From Taxillus chinensis (lineage: Eukaryota > Streptophyta > Magnoliopsida > Santalales > Loranthaceae), in contig CM042088.1 in NCBI GenBank assembly GCA_023512835.1, positions 6,006,078 through 6,070,077 of the forward strand: 64,000 nucleotides of DNA. Direction: 5' to 3'. Both the position numbers and the translations under genes were made by a program. Shown here piece by piece: positions 1 to 10,597 of this stretch (positions are counted from its first letter, which is position 1; each line of letters opens with the position of its first letter). The notes under the pieces are model-generated. The model ran no database searches. It worked only from the letters and a program-made list of their open reading frames with translations, and had not been told where the DNA came from.

Positions 1-996
1 AGTTATGAATCTTAATCCGCCCCAGACTAGGGCTAAGAATACCAAGGTGTACATCCAAAGATAGAACTTAAGAATAGATTCATAAAACATGCAAAACTCA
101 ATCATCCAAACCCAATATTCATAAACACAGCAAAGCAATAAGGGGGCTACATTGCTCCCCTAGATTATAAGAACTACTCACGCATGATTACAAGCAAAAC
201 CATAGCAGAAAAGCTAAATATCTTCTTCTAATCCACGCGCGCAACAAAGCTTCAAATCCAGGCTCCAAAATCCGCGACGGCTGCTACGATGGCTGCGACG
301 GCTGCTCTCCTAGGTCAAGGAGCAACCTCCAAGTCGTGGAGCCTTTCTCTCTCTAAAAACGTGTAGGGGGGGTCTAGGATGCATAGCAGAGGGCGTGGAG
401 GCTGTATTTATAGAGTTTGGATGGACCTTGAGGTGTGTACCCTAGCCCATTTATCAAAACGGCGTAGTTTTGATAAGTGACACTCCAAACTTTAAAATCT
501 CTATCTTCCATCCACAATTTGGACATGGGCCTTCAGAAACAAATGATCAGCATGGAAAAACGATAGGATCGGTCCAAAAATATCTCTGCACGTGAATTTG
601 CACGTGATATGGTGAATTCACGTGCAGCTCCAAATCAGCTCAAACTTCTCCCCAAGCTTCCTTGCATCCTGTAGAGGCCTGAGAGGCAAAAATATGCTTG
701 CACGTGAAATGGGTGAATTCACGTGCAGCTCCAAATGCTCTGAAATTTCTATGGTAGGTAGAGGACATCATTCTAAGCCACTTTTGTTCTTGCACGCCAA
801 TTGTTTGAGGCCATCTACTATGTCAAAAGTGAGCTCCAAAATCTGCCAAAACAGCTTAAAAGCGCATGTATTTGCAAATAGCATCTTCCTAGGGGTTAGA
901 GCAAATATATATGATATATGAGGCAATAAGGCTCTAATCGTGCTCTTAAACATCCTAAATAAACACTAGAATAACGGCATAAAATGCACGTTATCA
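1..996 (-). repeat. 3' LTR of Ath-1 (partial)
   Basis: It matches 9510-10495 with scattered single-base differences and small indels. The first 518 bp of the LTR, judged from the right copy, lie left of the window. The boundary at 996 is the last base of TTATCA, the complement of the TGATAA start. Small ORFs inside it recur in the other LTR and are not genes. Confidence 0.95.
403..725 (-). promoter_or_regulatory. U3 promoter cassette in Ath-1 left LTR
   Basis: On the minus strand the order is five G-box cores CACGTG (701-706, 720-725, 589-594, 601-606, 619-624), then a 26-bp inverted repeat at 451-476 with arms TTATCAAAAC and GTTTTGATAA, then a TATA box TATAAATA at 405-412. A short GA-rich stretch follows near 350-361. 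Some G-box pairs face each other and could fold. G-boxes are known bZIP/bHLH sites; use here is inferred. Confidence 0.7.
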
Positions 997-1010
997 AATA
1001 CACCACACTT
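997..1010 (-). other. Polypurine tract of Ath-1 (decayed)
   Basis: On the minus strand a purine-rich run, AAGTGTGGTGTATT, lies directly before the LTR start. Ath-G has a more canonical AAGTATGGGGAATT at the same place, so the Ath-1 tract has lost purines. Confidence 0.7.
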
Positions 1011-2489
1011 GAACCATTGCTTGTCCTCAAGCAAAAACATACAAGCATGCAAAAATAAAATAAACACGCAGTCAAACGGAAGAAAAATAAAATAACAATC
1101 AAGGAGAATCATGGTTTCCTAAGCATGCAACTCTATCATGATGAAATGAGAATTTAAGCATCAAAATGAGTCATAACTTAGTTCATTCATGTCCATATCC
1201 CTAGTCCAACAACCATGCAATATCACCACTTAAATTTTAGATATGAGCAAGCAATCCATGATAAAATAGCACCTAGTTTCCCTTTAAGTTCTTACCAAGG
1301 ATAAGCAGCCTCACTCAAATATAATAATTCTCAAGCCCAATACCTATCAATGAACAATGGATGGAAAACTCTATCTCTACACTCGCCATCAGCTATTGAT
1401 TAAGTACTTGCCGAGCAATCATGAGAGTTCCCTATTGTGCTCATCAAAGAAAACACACTCTCTATTCTACTTTATTTGAACTCACACGCTAGTCTAAACT
1501 CAATAAACTCACACTCTATTCTAATAACTGATAAAACATAACATGAGCCAAAGAATTGAGCTCAAAACTCTCAAAACAAAACACAATTCAGCCAATGTGG
1601 CTTCACAAATAAATAATCACACATAAACATCAAGCCATTGTGGCTTTTATTCTGAATCTTTTTTTTTTGATAATAACCTTACAAGGTTGCATTTTATGCT
1701 CTCTCTTGATGGATTATTTACTCTTTTTTTTACTCATATAACACATAAATAAGACTGATTTTTCTAATGCATACCCCTTTTCAAAATATGATGGGCTTTT
1801 TCCACAATGTGCATCACAGCCTTTTCCAATAATATCACAAAATAAAGAAAAGAATACAAAGACAGTCACAGTGACTTAGAGGTCTTGTATCCTGACTCCA
1901 TGACTCCACACACCAAACACTAAGCACTAATAAGTAATCACATGCTTACTTGACTCCTACCATTAAATAACCAATGTTGAATGCAAGAAGAGTAGCAATT
2001 ATTACCTATACCCTAAAATGGCGCTCAAAGACTAAAAGAAGCTGTTCTCATTTTTCATTTCTTTTTCACTCAACTTTAAGGGTTACTTAGGTCTATCATA
2101 GCATTTCATGCTCAGCTAATATTCAAAACTCAGCTCCAAAAACATGGTGATATCATTCAAAAGATAAAGACATGATCAAACCAATTCAGAGCACATTTTA
2201 ACTACTTTAACACCTTTATCACAACATGATACTAATGTGGCATAAAAAATTAAATTTTAAGCCAAAATTGCATACTTAATATCCATGCCTCCACAAGCAA
2301 ATTATTCAAGCAAACAACTCAAACAATCATGCAACTAAAAACAGTGGTTGTTTTTTTTTTTTTTAATAATTATAAATAAAACATGCAATCACAACATAAA
2401 AGACAAGCAAGTGGCTCAAGTCACTCCCAATACACCACACTTAAAATATGTTATGTCCTCATGGCATAAAATAGGGAGTAGGAAAATAC
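997..2489 (-). other. Conserved 3' noncoding region of the Athila family
   Basis: No meaningful ORF. The stretch is AT-rich but shows block similarity to the plus-strand region 25735-26975 in Ath-2 and to 63309-64000 in Ath-G. Shared pieces include an inverted repeat AACCTTACAAGGTT (1675-1688) and a small hairpin AAGCCATTGTGGCTT (1632-1646). A second copy of an ACCACACTTAA motif occurs near 2433, just downstream of the protease-like ORF end. Confidence 0.75.
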
Positions 2490-2582
2490 TTACCTCTCAG
2501 TTGGCAAGCTGTAGTAGTAGATAACATTGGCCACCATTCGTCGCACCTGAGCCACAAAGTCAACCGACGTCTCGCCGCGCAC
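2490..2582 (-). pseudogene. C-terminal remnant of Ulp1-like cysteine protease ORF (Ath-1 ORF3)
   Basis: Thirty codons and a TAA stop on the minus strand start VRGETSVDFVAQV and end YYYSLPTER. The same peptide ends the Ulp1-like ORF of Ath-2 (25606-25700), with few changes. The catalytic part of the domain is missing here because the sequence upstream (2583 onward) is LTR-like. Ulp1/C48 peptidases normally cut SUMO-type linkages; activity of this relic is not expected. The shared position, after integrase and before the 3' noncoding region, is where other Athila elements carry an env-like ORF. Confidence 0.75.
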
Positions 2583-3364
2583 TTCCCAAGTTTCCTTCCC
2601 TTGGTGTGGAAGCCTTTGAAAAGATGGCCTCTCCTTATATAGCGTGCAGAAGGAAAGATGCTCCAATTGGCGTGATACACGTGCCCTTAAATTTTCAGAG
2701 TGTTCTGACTAAAATAGCCCTTGCACGTGAATTGGTTGAATTGGTGTGCAGGTCAGAATTGTCCCAAACTTTGGTGGTGGGTCCTCCTTGAGCTGGCAAG
2801 CAATAGTCCCTTCTGCATGTGAATTGTTGGAAGCTTCTAGGAGGGCTAAAATCGGTATTTTGCATTTTTGAGCCTCCATATGACAGCTAGCAATTCGCGT
2901 GCAAGAGTAAACGTGATTCACATGGTCTTCATCTATCATTCCAGAAAGTTACAGCTCAAAATGAGGTGCACGAGAATTGGGCAATTCACGTGCAAATTCA
3001 CGTTCAGGCCCAAACTGGCCCAAATTTCTCCACGTTGTTGCTTATGCATTATGGACCATCTTTAAGTCTTGCACGCGAATTGTTTGAGCCCATCTTCAAG
3101 CACTTTTGAGCTTCACTTGCTCCTTGCTCCTTGACTTTGACTTTAAAAAAAATTCCACAAGTTCAGGACCCAATAATTTGCTCATCCTGCAAATGGTTAG
3201 CTAAGAAAGGAACAAAGTCTCCTGCACAATGGTTAGCTTGCAAACAAATTTATTGAATAAAAAAAATAAAAAAAAATAACATAAAATAAAACATAGCAAT
3301 AAACATTGGGTTGCCTCCCAACCAGCGCTTTATTTAAAGTCTGTAGCTAGACTTTCAGTTATGA
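2583..3364 (-). other. LTR-like promoter fragment plus spacer inside Ath-1
   Basis: No coding potential seen. On the minus strand there is a TATA box (complement of CTTATATA at 2634-2641) preceded by G-box cores at 2987-2992, 2724-2729 and 2678-2683, the same layout as the Athila U3. I read this as a piece of an Athila-type LTR inserted in or recombined with ORF3. From 3131 the sequence becomes A-rich, and around 3308-3340 it carries the stretch that follows integrase in this element. Exact edges are not resolved. Confidence 0.5.
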
Positions 3365-4569
3365 TCATGCAATGGTGAAAGAGAGGGAATCAACTATCTC
3401 CCTCTGAGTTGAATCAAAGTATGGTTTCAGTCTGTTACCATTCACCCAAAATTTCTTGCCATCTACAGCTTGGAGCTCAAAGCTCCCATATGGCTTCTTA
3501 TCAACTATCACAAAAGGTCCCATCCACTTGGACCTTAATTTTCCAGGAAATAACCTCAACCTTGTGTTAAATAGAAGAACTTTCTGCCCTAAGGTTAAAG
3601 GTTCATTGTTGAGTTGCCTATCATGCCATTTCTTAGTTCTTTCTTTGTAAAATTTAGCACTATTATAGGCATCCAGCCTAAGCTCATCTAACTTAATTAA
3701 TTGAGTCATCCTAAGCTCCTTGATCTCTTGTGAGTTAAAATTTAACTTCTTCAAGGCCCAATGAGCCTTGTGTTCTAGTTCCATAGGCAAGTGACATGCC
3801 TTACCATATAGAATACGGTAAGGTGACATCCCAATGGGAGTTTTGTAAGCTGTCCTATATGCCCATAAGGCTTCATCAAGCCTTTGAGACCAATCTTTCC
3901 TATTGGCTCCAACAGTTTTCTCTAAAATGGCCTTAATCTCTCTGTTGGACACTTCTGCTTGTCCATTAGCTTGTGCGTGGTAGGCTAAAGACTTCCTATG
4001 AGTGACACCATACTTGTTCAATAACTTATCAAACAATTTGTTGCAGAAATGACTACCCTCATCACTAATTATAGCCCTTGGTGTCCCAAAACGGCTAAAG
4101 ATGTTCCTAGTAAGGAAGTGAGTCACAACTCTAGCATCATTCACTCTAGTAGGAATAGCTTCTACCCACTTAGACACATAATCCACAGCAAGCAAAATGT
4201 ATGAATACCCATCGAATTGGGGAATGGCCCCATGAAGTCAATGCCCCAAATGTCAAAAATTTCAACTGGAAGGATTCCAATTAAGGGCATCTCATTTTTC
4301 CTAGACAGACCACCTACCCTTTGACATCTATCACACTTTTTGATGTAGACATAGGTGTCTTTCACCATGTGAGGCCAATAAAAGCCACACCGCATGATCT
4401 TAGCCACGCTTCTCTGCACCCCAAAGTGGCCCCCATAATGTGATGCATGACAATGATGTATTATGTCATCTACCTCCTCCTCAAGGACACACTTTCTAAT
4501 GATTTGGTCAGGACACCTCCTATAAAGAATTGAGTCTTCCCAAATGAATTTCTTAGCATCTACTACCAA
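3365..4569 (-). pseudogene. Integrase of Ath-1 (frameshifted)
   Basis: Integrase inserts the cDNA into the host genome. The zinc-binding domain is at 4569-4300: two His in HHCHASHYGGHFG and Cys pair KKCDRCQRVGG. The first catalytic Asp lies in [11 protein letters not shown] shift of frame near 4190 moves the core to the second frame, where the second Asp is in [11 protein letters not shown] and the Glu in [10 protein letters not shown]. The C-terminal region has the SKWMGPF motif and ends SLSFTIA without a chromodomain, which fits Athila/Tat and argues against a chromovirus. It follows RT/RNase H with a short overlap in another frame. The catalytic residues are present, so the break is recent or single. 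Confidence 0.92.
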
Positions 4570-5989
4570 TTTCTTTCTCTCGGTGGTAGTCTAACTCTTG
4601 GGTATGAACCCAGGTGGCTAAATAATTTGCTATGTCGGCAAACCAAGGAAGATGATGCACCTCAAACAACTTCTCATCAGGAAAGTCATCTACAATGGGT
4701 AGAGACTTAGGTGCATTCTCCACACGGGAGAGGTGATCAGCCACAGAATTTAGGGCTCCCTTTATGTCTCTAATTTCAAGGTCAAATTCCTGTAAGAGGA
4801 GAACCCACCTAATCAAGCATGGCTTAGCTTCTTTTTTAGCAAACAAATATTTCAATGCAGCATGATCAGTATAAACAATGACTTTAGACCCCAAAAGGTA
4901 GGGTCTAAACTTGTTGCAACCATAAACCATGGCTACCAATTCTTTCTCAGTGGTGGTATAGTTCTGTTGAGCATCATCTAAGGTCTTACTAGCATAGTAA
5001 ATGACCCTAAACACCTTTTCTCGCCTTTGCCCTAAGACTACCCCCACGAGATAATCACTCGCATCACACATTAGCTCAAAAGGCCGAGCCCAGTCGGTGT
5101 GACTATAACAAAGTGCGATGACTAACTTACCCTTGAGGATGTTGAAAGCTTCTAAGCAATCTGCATTAAACTCAAAGCATGTGTCTTTCTCTAATAACCT
5201 ACTCATGGGTTTTGCAATTTTTGAGAAGTTCTTAATGAATCTCCTATACAAGCCAGCATGGCCAAGGAAACTTTTCACTCCTTTTTCATTGGTTGGAGGT
5301 GGCAGAGTCTCAATAGTGGAGATTTTTGCCTTGTCTACCTCCAAACCATGTGCAGACACCTTGTGCCCTAGAACTATCCCCTCAGTTACCATGAAATGGC
5401 ATTTCTCCCAATTTAGGACTAGTTCCTTCTCCTCACATCTCTCTAAGACCACATCTAGATTTTTCAAGCACTGTTGGTAGGAGGAACCAAAAACCGAGAA
5501 GTCATCCATGAAGACCTCCATGATCTCCTCAACCAAACCCTGAAAAATGGCCATCATACACCTTTGAAAGGTGGCCGGGGCATTACAAAGCCCAAATGGC
5601 ATTCTCCTAAATGCAAAAGTTCCAAAAGGGCATGTGAAGGTGGTCTTTTCTTGGTCCTCGGGCTTAACCATGATCTGATTATACCCGGAATAGCCATCTA
5701 AAAAGCAGTAGTGACTATAGCCAGCTAACCTATCCAACATTTGGTCAATGAAAGGAAGAGGAAAATGATCCTTTCTAGTAGCCTTGTTAAGATTTCTATA
5801 GTCAACACACACTCTCCACCCCGTCACAGTGCGAGATGGGATCAATTCATTTTTCTCATTTTTAATCACGGTCATGCCCCCTTTCTTGGGCACAACATGC
5901 AATGGACTCACCCACTCACTATCAGAAATAGCATAAATTATACCCGCATTTTTCCATTTTAAAATTTCTTTTCTAACAACTTCTTTCAT
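4553..5989 (-). CDS. Reverse transcriptase and RNase H of Ath-1
   Basis: A 478-codon open frame, the longest in the window. RT copies element RNA into DNA; RNase H removes the RNA strand. RT motifs in order: the [11 protein letters not shown] fingers, [24 protein letters not shown] with the first catalytic Asp, [14 protein letters not shown], and the active site VFMDDFSVF (FMDD). RNase H follows with [15 protein letters not shown] and [11 protein letters not shown], giving the expected D-E-D set. The frame is shifted relative to the protease part upstream (to 5998) and to the integrase downstream. There is no native start codon here; in the intact element it would be part of one polyprotein. 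Confidence 0.95.
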   Translation of the reverse strand: MKEVVRKEILKWKNAGIIYAISDSEWVSPLHVVPKKGGMTVIKNEKNELIPSRTVTGWRVCVDYRNLNKATRKDHFPLPFIDQMLDRLAGYSHYCFLDGYSGYNQIMVKPEDQEKTTFTCPFGTFAFRRMPFGLCNAPATFQRCMMAIFQGLVEEIMEVFMDDFSVFGSSYQQCLKNLDVVLERCEEKELVLNWEKCHFMVTEGIVLGHKVSAHGLEVDKAKISTIETLPPPTNEKGVKSFLGHAGLYRRFIKNFSKIAKPMSRLLEKDTCFEFNADCLEAFNILKGKLVIALCYSHTDWARPFELMCDASDYLVGVVLGQRREKVFRVIYYASKTLDDAQQNYTTTEKELVAMVYGCNKFRPYLLGSKVIVYTDHAALKYLFAKKEAKPCLIRWVLLLQEFDLEIRDIKGALNSVADHLSRVENAPKSLPIVDDFPDEKLFEVHHLPWFADIANYLATWVHTQELDYHREKEIGSRC

Positions 5990-5997
5990 GGCAGGGT

Positions 5998-7221
5998 TTA
6001 ATCTTCTTTGTCTTTCAAGATGGGTTTAAAATCATCATTCATCAAAATTTTATGCATGCAAATCCCTGGACTAATACCCCTAATGTCTTCAATGTTCCAT
6101 CCTAGGGCCTTTTTGTGTTTCCTAAGGACTTCTAGCAATTGAGTACACTCCACATCATTCAAATTAGAAGCAACAATGACAGGAAATTGATTTGTAGAGT
6201 CTAGAAATTCGTACCTTAGGTGTCCAGGCAGCTCCTTCAGTTCTGGAGCTGGAGGCACGTCATCTTCTTTCTCCTCCTCAGCTTGCTCCAGAAAATTTGT
6301 AGTTTGCTCATCTTCCTCTGCTGTCAAGTACATCTCTTCATCTTGTTGAGCTTCTATAAGCTGAAGGGCTCCATTATTGGTGGTGGTAATTTCTTCTGTC
6401 AAGTAGTCTTCTACCAATTCCTCAAGGTCTTCAACCCAAAAGCAGTCCTCCTCCTCTTGACCTTACAAAGCCTTCCCCATGTGGAAGACTAAGGTCTCCT
6501 CATTAATTCTTAGAGTTAGCTGCCCTTGACCAATATCAATCAATGCACAACCCGTTCTGAGAAACGGTCTTCCAAGGAGTAGTTGAACTCCTCTATCTTC
6601 TTCCATCTCCAAAACTACAAAGTCCACTGGAAATATGAAGGAACCCACTTTGACTAACACGTCTTCAATTATCCCTTCAGGCCTTCCAGTAGACCGGTCA
6701 GCAAACTGCAATGATATGGAAGTGGGCTTCATGCCCTTAAGCCCAAGCTGCTTATACAAAGCAAAGGAAATCAAATTGATGCTGGCCCGTAAATCACATA
6801 AGGCCTGCTGCTGCGGTGCATTGCCAATCACACAAGGGAGATTAAAACTGCCCGGATCTTTATGCTCGATGGGCAAACTCTATTGAACAACACTGCTCAC
6901 CTCGTTAGTGACTGCCACCGTCTCATGATCCCTGTATTTCCTCTTCTTTGTCACAAAATCTTTGATGTATTTTCTGTACCTAGGCATCTGCTCCAAGATT
7001 TCCACAAATGGAATGTTAATTTCAAGCTTCTTGAACAAACTCAGAAAGCACTCATACTCTTCCTCAACCCTCTGATTCCTCAGCCTCTGAGGAAATGGCA
7101 TAGTAGGCCTGAGCTCTTGCCTCTGTTCTTCAGCTATTCTGTCTTGACTTAGCTGCTGGTCCTTCTTTTCTTGCACTCTTTCTTCAGCTTTATCTGATTT
7201 TCCTTGGTCATCAGCTTCCAA
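5998..7221 (-). pseudogene. Protease region of Ath-1 Pol, catalytic Gly lost
   Basis: One frame from 7221 to 5998 with stops near 6877 and 6460. The retropepsin-like part (6876-6463) has LCDLRASINL where the related Ath-F copy at 47232-47540 has DLGAS; the Gly after the catalytic Asp-Leu is Arg here, which should kill activity. LLLGRPFLRTG is the second protease motif. An acidic linker rich in Glu (6417-5998) leads to RT. Upstream, 7221-6880 holds a charged linker with the FKKLEINIPF motif that is also present in Ath-F (47500). The role is processing of Gag-Pol during particle maturation. Confidence 0.88.
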
Positions 7222-7433
7222 GGGTCTGCTCTGTTATTCTGGAATTGCCTTCTTCTTAGGCTCTTCAGCTTCTTTTAGTGCTTTCCCGCTTCTTAGAGTA
7301 ATAGCCTTGCAGCTCTCCTTGGGGTTCACCTCAGTATCACTTGGAAAAGATTTAGCTAAGACTCCTTGATTTACATTCTAGGCCAAACTCACAAGCAGCT
7401 TTTCTATATTCTTCATTGAAGATTCTATGGTGA

Positions 7434-8780
7434 CTACCCTTTCCTCCAAATTATCCTCTCTTTTGGTTGGCTCATCCACATTCTGATATACCCTTCCTCT
7501 TTGTTGTTGAGGCCGAGGTCAGCTCGCTCGAATCCTGGAGGTGGGTGTAAATAATTATCCGTAGCATACGGATTCTGCTTCATTCCTGGGGGCACATATT
7601 TGTACTGAAATGAGGTATCTCCCCCTCGGTTCTGGTTTCTCTGAAATGGCTGAGATTGTTGTTGGTTCTGGTTGTACCCTTGTTGTTGATATTGAGGATA
7701 AAATTGTTGCTTCTGATACAAGCCCTTTCCTCCAACATAATTTGCTTCTTCAGCTCCACTCCAGCCCTGCTCAGCTACTGGTAAAGCTTGTTGTGATCCT
7801 TCAACTTTATGAGCCAATACTTCCATGCCTTTCACTAAAGCTTGAATCTGTGCTTGCATATCATTGGAAGAATTATCAACTGAAGCTATCTTCTCCCTTG
7901 GCTTTGAAGTACGCACATTAGACCACCGCCAATCAGCTAATGACGGCCTCTCCAAGAGCTCTCTTCGCGCGTCAGGCTCTAGATTCATCAAGCATCCTCC
8001 AGGCATTGCATTCACCTTGTCTTGTGAGTGGGACTGAAGACCTGTATAGAAAGATTCAATTTGAATCCACTAGGGTCTTCCATGATCAGGGCATCTTCTC
8101 ACTAAGTCTTTGAAACGCTCCCAAGCTTCATGAAGAGTCTCCATCTCATCTTGCCTGAATCTGCTAATCTCCCCTCTGAGTTGGATCACCTTGGAAGGAG
8201 GGAAGTACTTTGACATGAACTTGGTTTGCATCTCCTCCCAAGTGTTGATTGAACCTGCTGGCAGACTGTTGAACCAGCCAAGAGCTTTATCCCTTAAAGA
8301 GAAAGGGAAAAGCCTTAGCTTTATTGCCTCCTCCGATACATTGTTGATCTTTATTGTGTCGCACATCTGGTAGAACCTCATCAAATGCTGGTGTGGACCA
8401 TCCACGGCTGTTCCTCCAAACGCGTTGTTGCTCACCATGTTGATCAACGCCGGCTTCAGCTCGAAGCTATTTGCTTGGACTCTTGTCTGCCGAATCCCAG
8501 AATAATGGTTTGACATCATTGGGCTCGCATAATCTAAGAAGGTTCTGGGCATAAACCGATTACCCTCTTCTTCTGGATATTGGCCATTGTAATTGGCCCC
8601 TCCTTGCGGTGCACCACCATCAGGCCTTAAATCTGCCATCAGTTCACCTACTGAATGCTCTATGCCCTGCAGTGCTTCTTCAGCCTCACGTGCTGCTTCC
8701 CTAGCTGCTCTACGCCGAGCTCTGAACAATCTTTCAGGTTCCCAATTAAATGGTATAAACTCTTGTCTTGGCATGCACAA
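7434..8780 (-). pseudogene. gag of Ath-1, internal stop
   Basis: Gag forms the virus-like particle. The N-terminal part (8780-8070) has a run of Arg/Ala/Glu, then TRVQANSFELKPALI, the LRLFPFSLRDKALGWFNSL core of the retrotransposon gag domain, and FRQDEMETLHEAWERFK. A stop at about 8067 breaks the frame where relatives have Trp (TGG to TAG is likely). The same frame then runs from 8015 to 7434: a Gln/Tyr/Asn-rich tail (QQQGYNQNQQQ), typical of Athila Gag, with no CCHC zinc knuckle seen. After 7434 the frame is lost until the protease linker. Confidence 0.9.
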
Positions 8781-8968
8781 CTAGGAATTCCTCAAACACT
8801 TGGTGTATGTTCCTGTAAAACAACAAGAACACACCCAGCAGCTCCGAACAATGCAAAATAAACAAATAAAGAACACAAAATAACAGGAAATAAAAAACAA
8901 AATAAACACCAAGATCAGAATTCAAACAATTTCACTCAATGTTGATTTCTAAAGCTAGTCAACCGTTG

Positions 8969-8988
8969 AATCCCCGGCAATGGTACTA
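8969..8988 (-). other. Primer-binding site of Ath-1 (Asp-tRNA type, decayed)
   Basis: Minus strand reads TAGTACCATTGCCGGGGATT, starting 3 nt inside the 5' LTR. The Athila consensus that I know, matching the 3' end of plant Asp-tRNA, differs at four places in the first eight bases; all four are transitions. Confidence 0.85.
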
Positions 8989-8991
8989 ATT

Positions 8992-10495
8992 TGACGAACG
9001 GGTATTTCGTGAGCGAAACCCAAGTGAGGGTTAAGCTACTGTTATTTAAATCCCTTCTCAAAATATTAATTCCCTTAACTAATGCTAAATAGAATAGCGA
9101 CATGAAAGGGGTTGATCCCATAGAGATTACCAAGTTATCTAGCTTTAACTTAAATCACCAAATTAATCTTGCTTAAAACAATGTCTTGGCAAAAACGAAT
9201 TCTTTTTTAAACTAAAGATCTAATTTTTATTTGGTTTTATGAATAAACAAAGAAAGCAAATTGATTTTAGGATTAAGATTCAAGGATTAAAGCATCTAGG
9301 ATCACAATTTCACCTCCCTATGTTATCTCTACTGGTTCATGGTATTAGGGTTGTCTGATTGAAAACATGCTAAACATAAGCCAAGGACAACAAATGGTCA
9401 TTGAGGTCCTTCTAAGAGTTGTATGCCAGAATGGTCATCTAAACACACAAACATGCAAAGCCAATAAATCATACTTGCAAAAGGATAATGATCACACCAA
9501 TTACAAATAAGTTATGAATCTCAATCCGCCCCAGACTAGGGCTAAGAATACCAAGGTGTACATCCAAAGATAGAACTTAAGAACAGATTCATAAAACATG
9601 CAAAACTCAATCATCCAAACCTAATATTCATAAACACAACAAAGCAACAAGGGGGCTACATTGCTCTCCTAGATTATAAGAACTACTCACGCATGATTAC
9701 AAGCAAAACCATAGCAGAAAAGCTAAACATCTTCTTCTAATCCACGCGCGCAACAAAGCTTCAAATCCAGGCTCCAAAATCCGCGACGGCTGCTACGACG
9801 GCTGCTCTCCTAGGTCAAGGAGCAACCTCCAAGTCGTGGAGCCTCTCTCTCTCTAAAAACGTGTAGGGGGGTCTAGGATGCATAGCAGAGGGCGTGGAGG
9901 CTGTATTTATAGAGTTTGGATGGACCTTGAGGTGTGTACCCTAGCCCATTTATCAAAACGGCGTAGTTTTGATAAGTGACACTCCAAACTTTAAAATCTC
10001 TATCTTCTATCCACAATTTGGACATGGGCCTTCAGAAACAAATGATCAGCATGGAAAAACGATAGGATCGGTCCAAAAATATCTCTGCACGTGAATTTGC
10101 ACGTGATATGGTGAATTCACGTGCAGCTCCAAATCAGCTCAAACTTCTCCCCAAGCTTCCTTGCATCCAGTAGAGGCCTGAGAGGCAAAAATAGGCTTGC
10201 ACGTGAAATGGGTGAATTCACGTGCAGCTCCAAATGCTCTGAAATTTCTGTGGTAGGTAGAGGACATCATTCTAAGCAACTTTTGTTCTTGCACGCCAAT
10301 TTTTTGAGGCCATCTACTATGTCGAAAGTGAGCTCCAAAATTTGCCAAAATAGCTTAAAAGCGCATGTATTTGCAAATAGCATCTTCCTAGGGGTTAGAG
10401 CAAATATATATGATATATGAGGCAATAAGGCTCTAATCATGCTCTTAAACATCCTAAATAAACACTAGAATAACGGCATAAAATGCACATTATCA
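8992..10495 (-). repeat. 5' LTR of Ath-1 (1504 bp)
   Basis: Full-length LTR with plus-strand ends TGACGAACGG and TTATCA. The part from 9510 pairs with the left LTR. The inner end abuts the primer-binding site and the outer end abuts a 61-bp remnant of the Cop-1 LTR. Confidence 0.95.
9904..10224 (-). promoter_or_regulatory. U3 promoter cassette in Ath-1 right LTR
   Basis: Same elements as in the left LTR: CACGTG at 10088-10093, 10100-10105, 10118-10123, 10200-10205 and 10219-10224; inverted repeat at 9950-9975; TATA complement TATTTATA at 9904-9911. This copy would drive transcription of the element toward gag on the minus strand. Confidence 0.7.
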
Positions 10496-10556
10496 GTCAT
10501 AAGCTTTCGTGAAAAATGTTTATTCACCTCCCTCTAGACTCACTTTGGGACCTACA
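10496..10556 (+). repeat. Remnant of the 5' LTR end of Cop-1
   Basis: Ends CACTTTGGGACCTACA directly before the primer-binding site. The reverse complement of the same end, with TCACC/CCTCTAGACTCAC, occurs at 32367-32405, identifying a second LTR of this family. The rest of this LTR lies beyond Ath-1, outside the window. Confidence 0.85.
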
Positions 10557-10558
10557 AT

Positions 10559-10569
10559 TGGTATCAGAG
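10559..10569 (+). other. Primer-binding site of Cop-1
   Basis: TGGTATCAGAG is complementary to the 3' end of initiator Met-tRNA and lies 2 nt after the LTR end, the usual place in copia elements. Confidence 0.9.
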
Positions 10570-10597
10570 TAGTACTACAACTTTATAAAGATCCCTA

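Larger units (their letters stand above)
1..10495 (-). mobile_element. Ath-1: Athila-like Ty3/gypsy element, near complete, left end outside window
   Basis: Two direct repeats frame it: 1-996 matches 9510-10495 almost base for base, so these are LTRs. Reading the minus strand from 10495 leftward gives 5' LTR, primer-binding site, gag, protease, reverse transcriptase/RNase H, integrase, a long 3' noncoding region, a polypurine tract and the 3' LTR. The LTR begins TGATAACGTGC and ends TTCGTCA on the minus strand. Athila identity rests on the Asp-tRNA-like primer site, gag motifs such as VQANSFELKPA, the integrase without chromodomain, and about 2.4 kb between integrase and 3' LTR. It sits in the left LTR of Cop-1; the five bases after it are gtcat, and the matching flank lies outside the window. 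Confidence 0.93.

Noticed and set aside
622..921. 99-codon ORF conserved at 10121-10420
   Set aside because: It is present twice only because it lies in both LTRs of Ath-1, antisense to element transcription.
10496..10500. gtcat after Ath-1 is the same word as the 43.5 kb block duplication at 17613
   Set aside because: A 5-bp match has about a 1 in 1000 chance; the RNase H join independently supports the second one, and the left flank of Ath-1 is outside the window, so no link can be shown.
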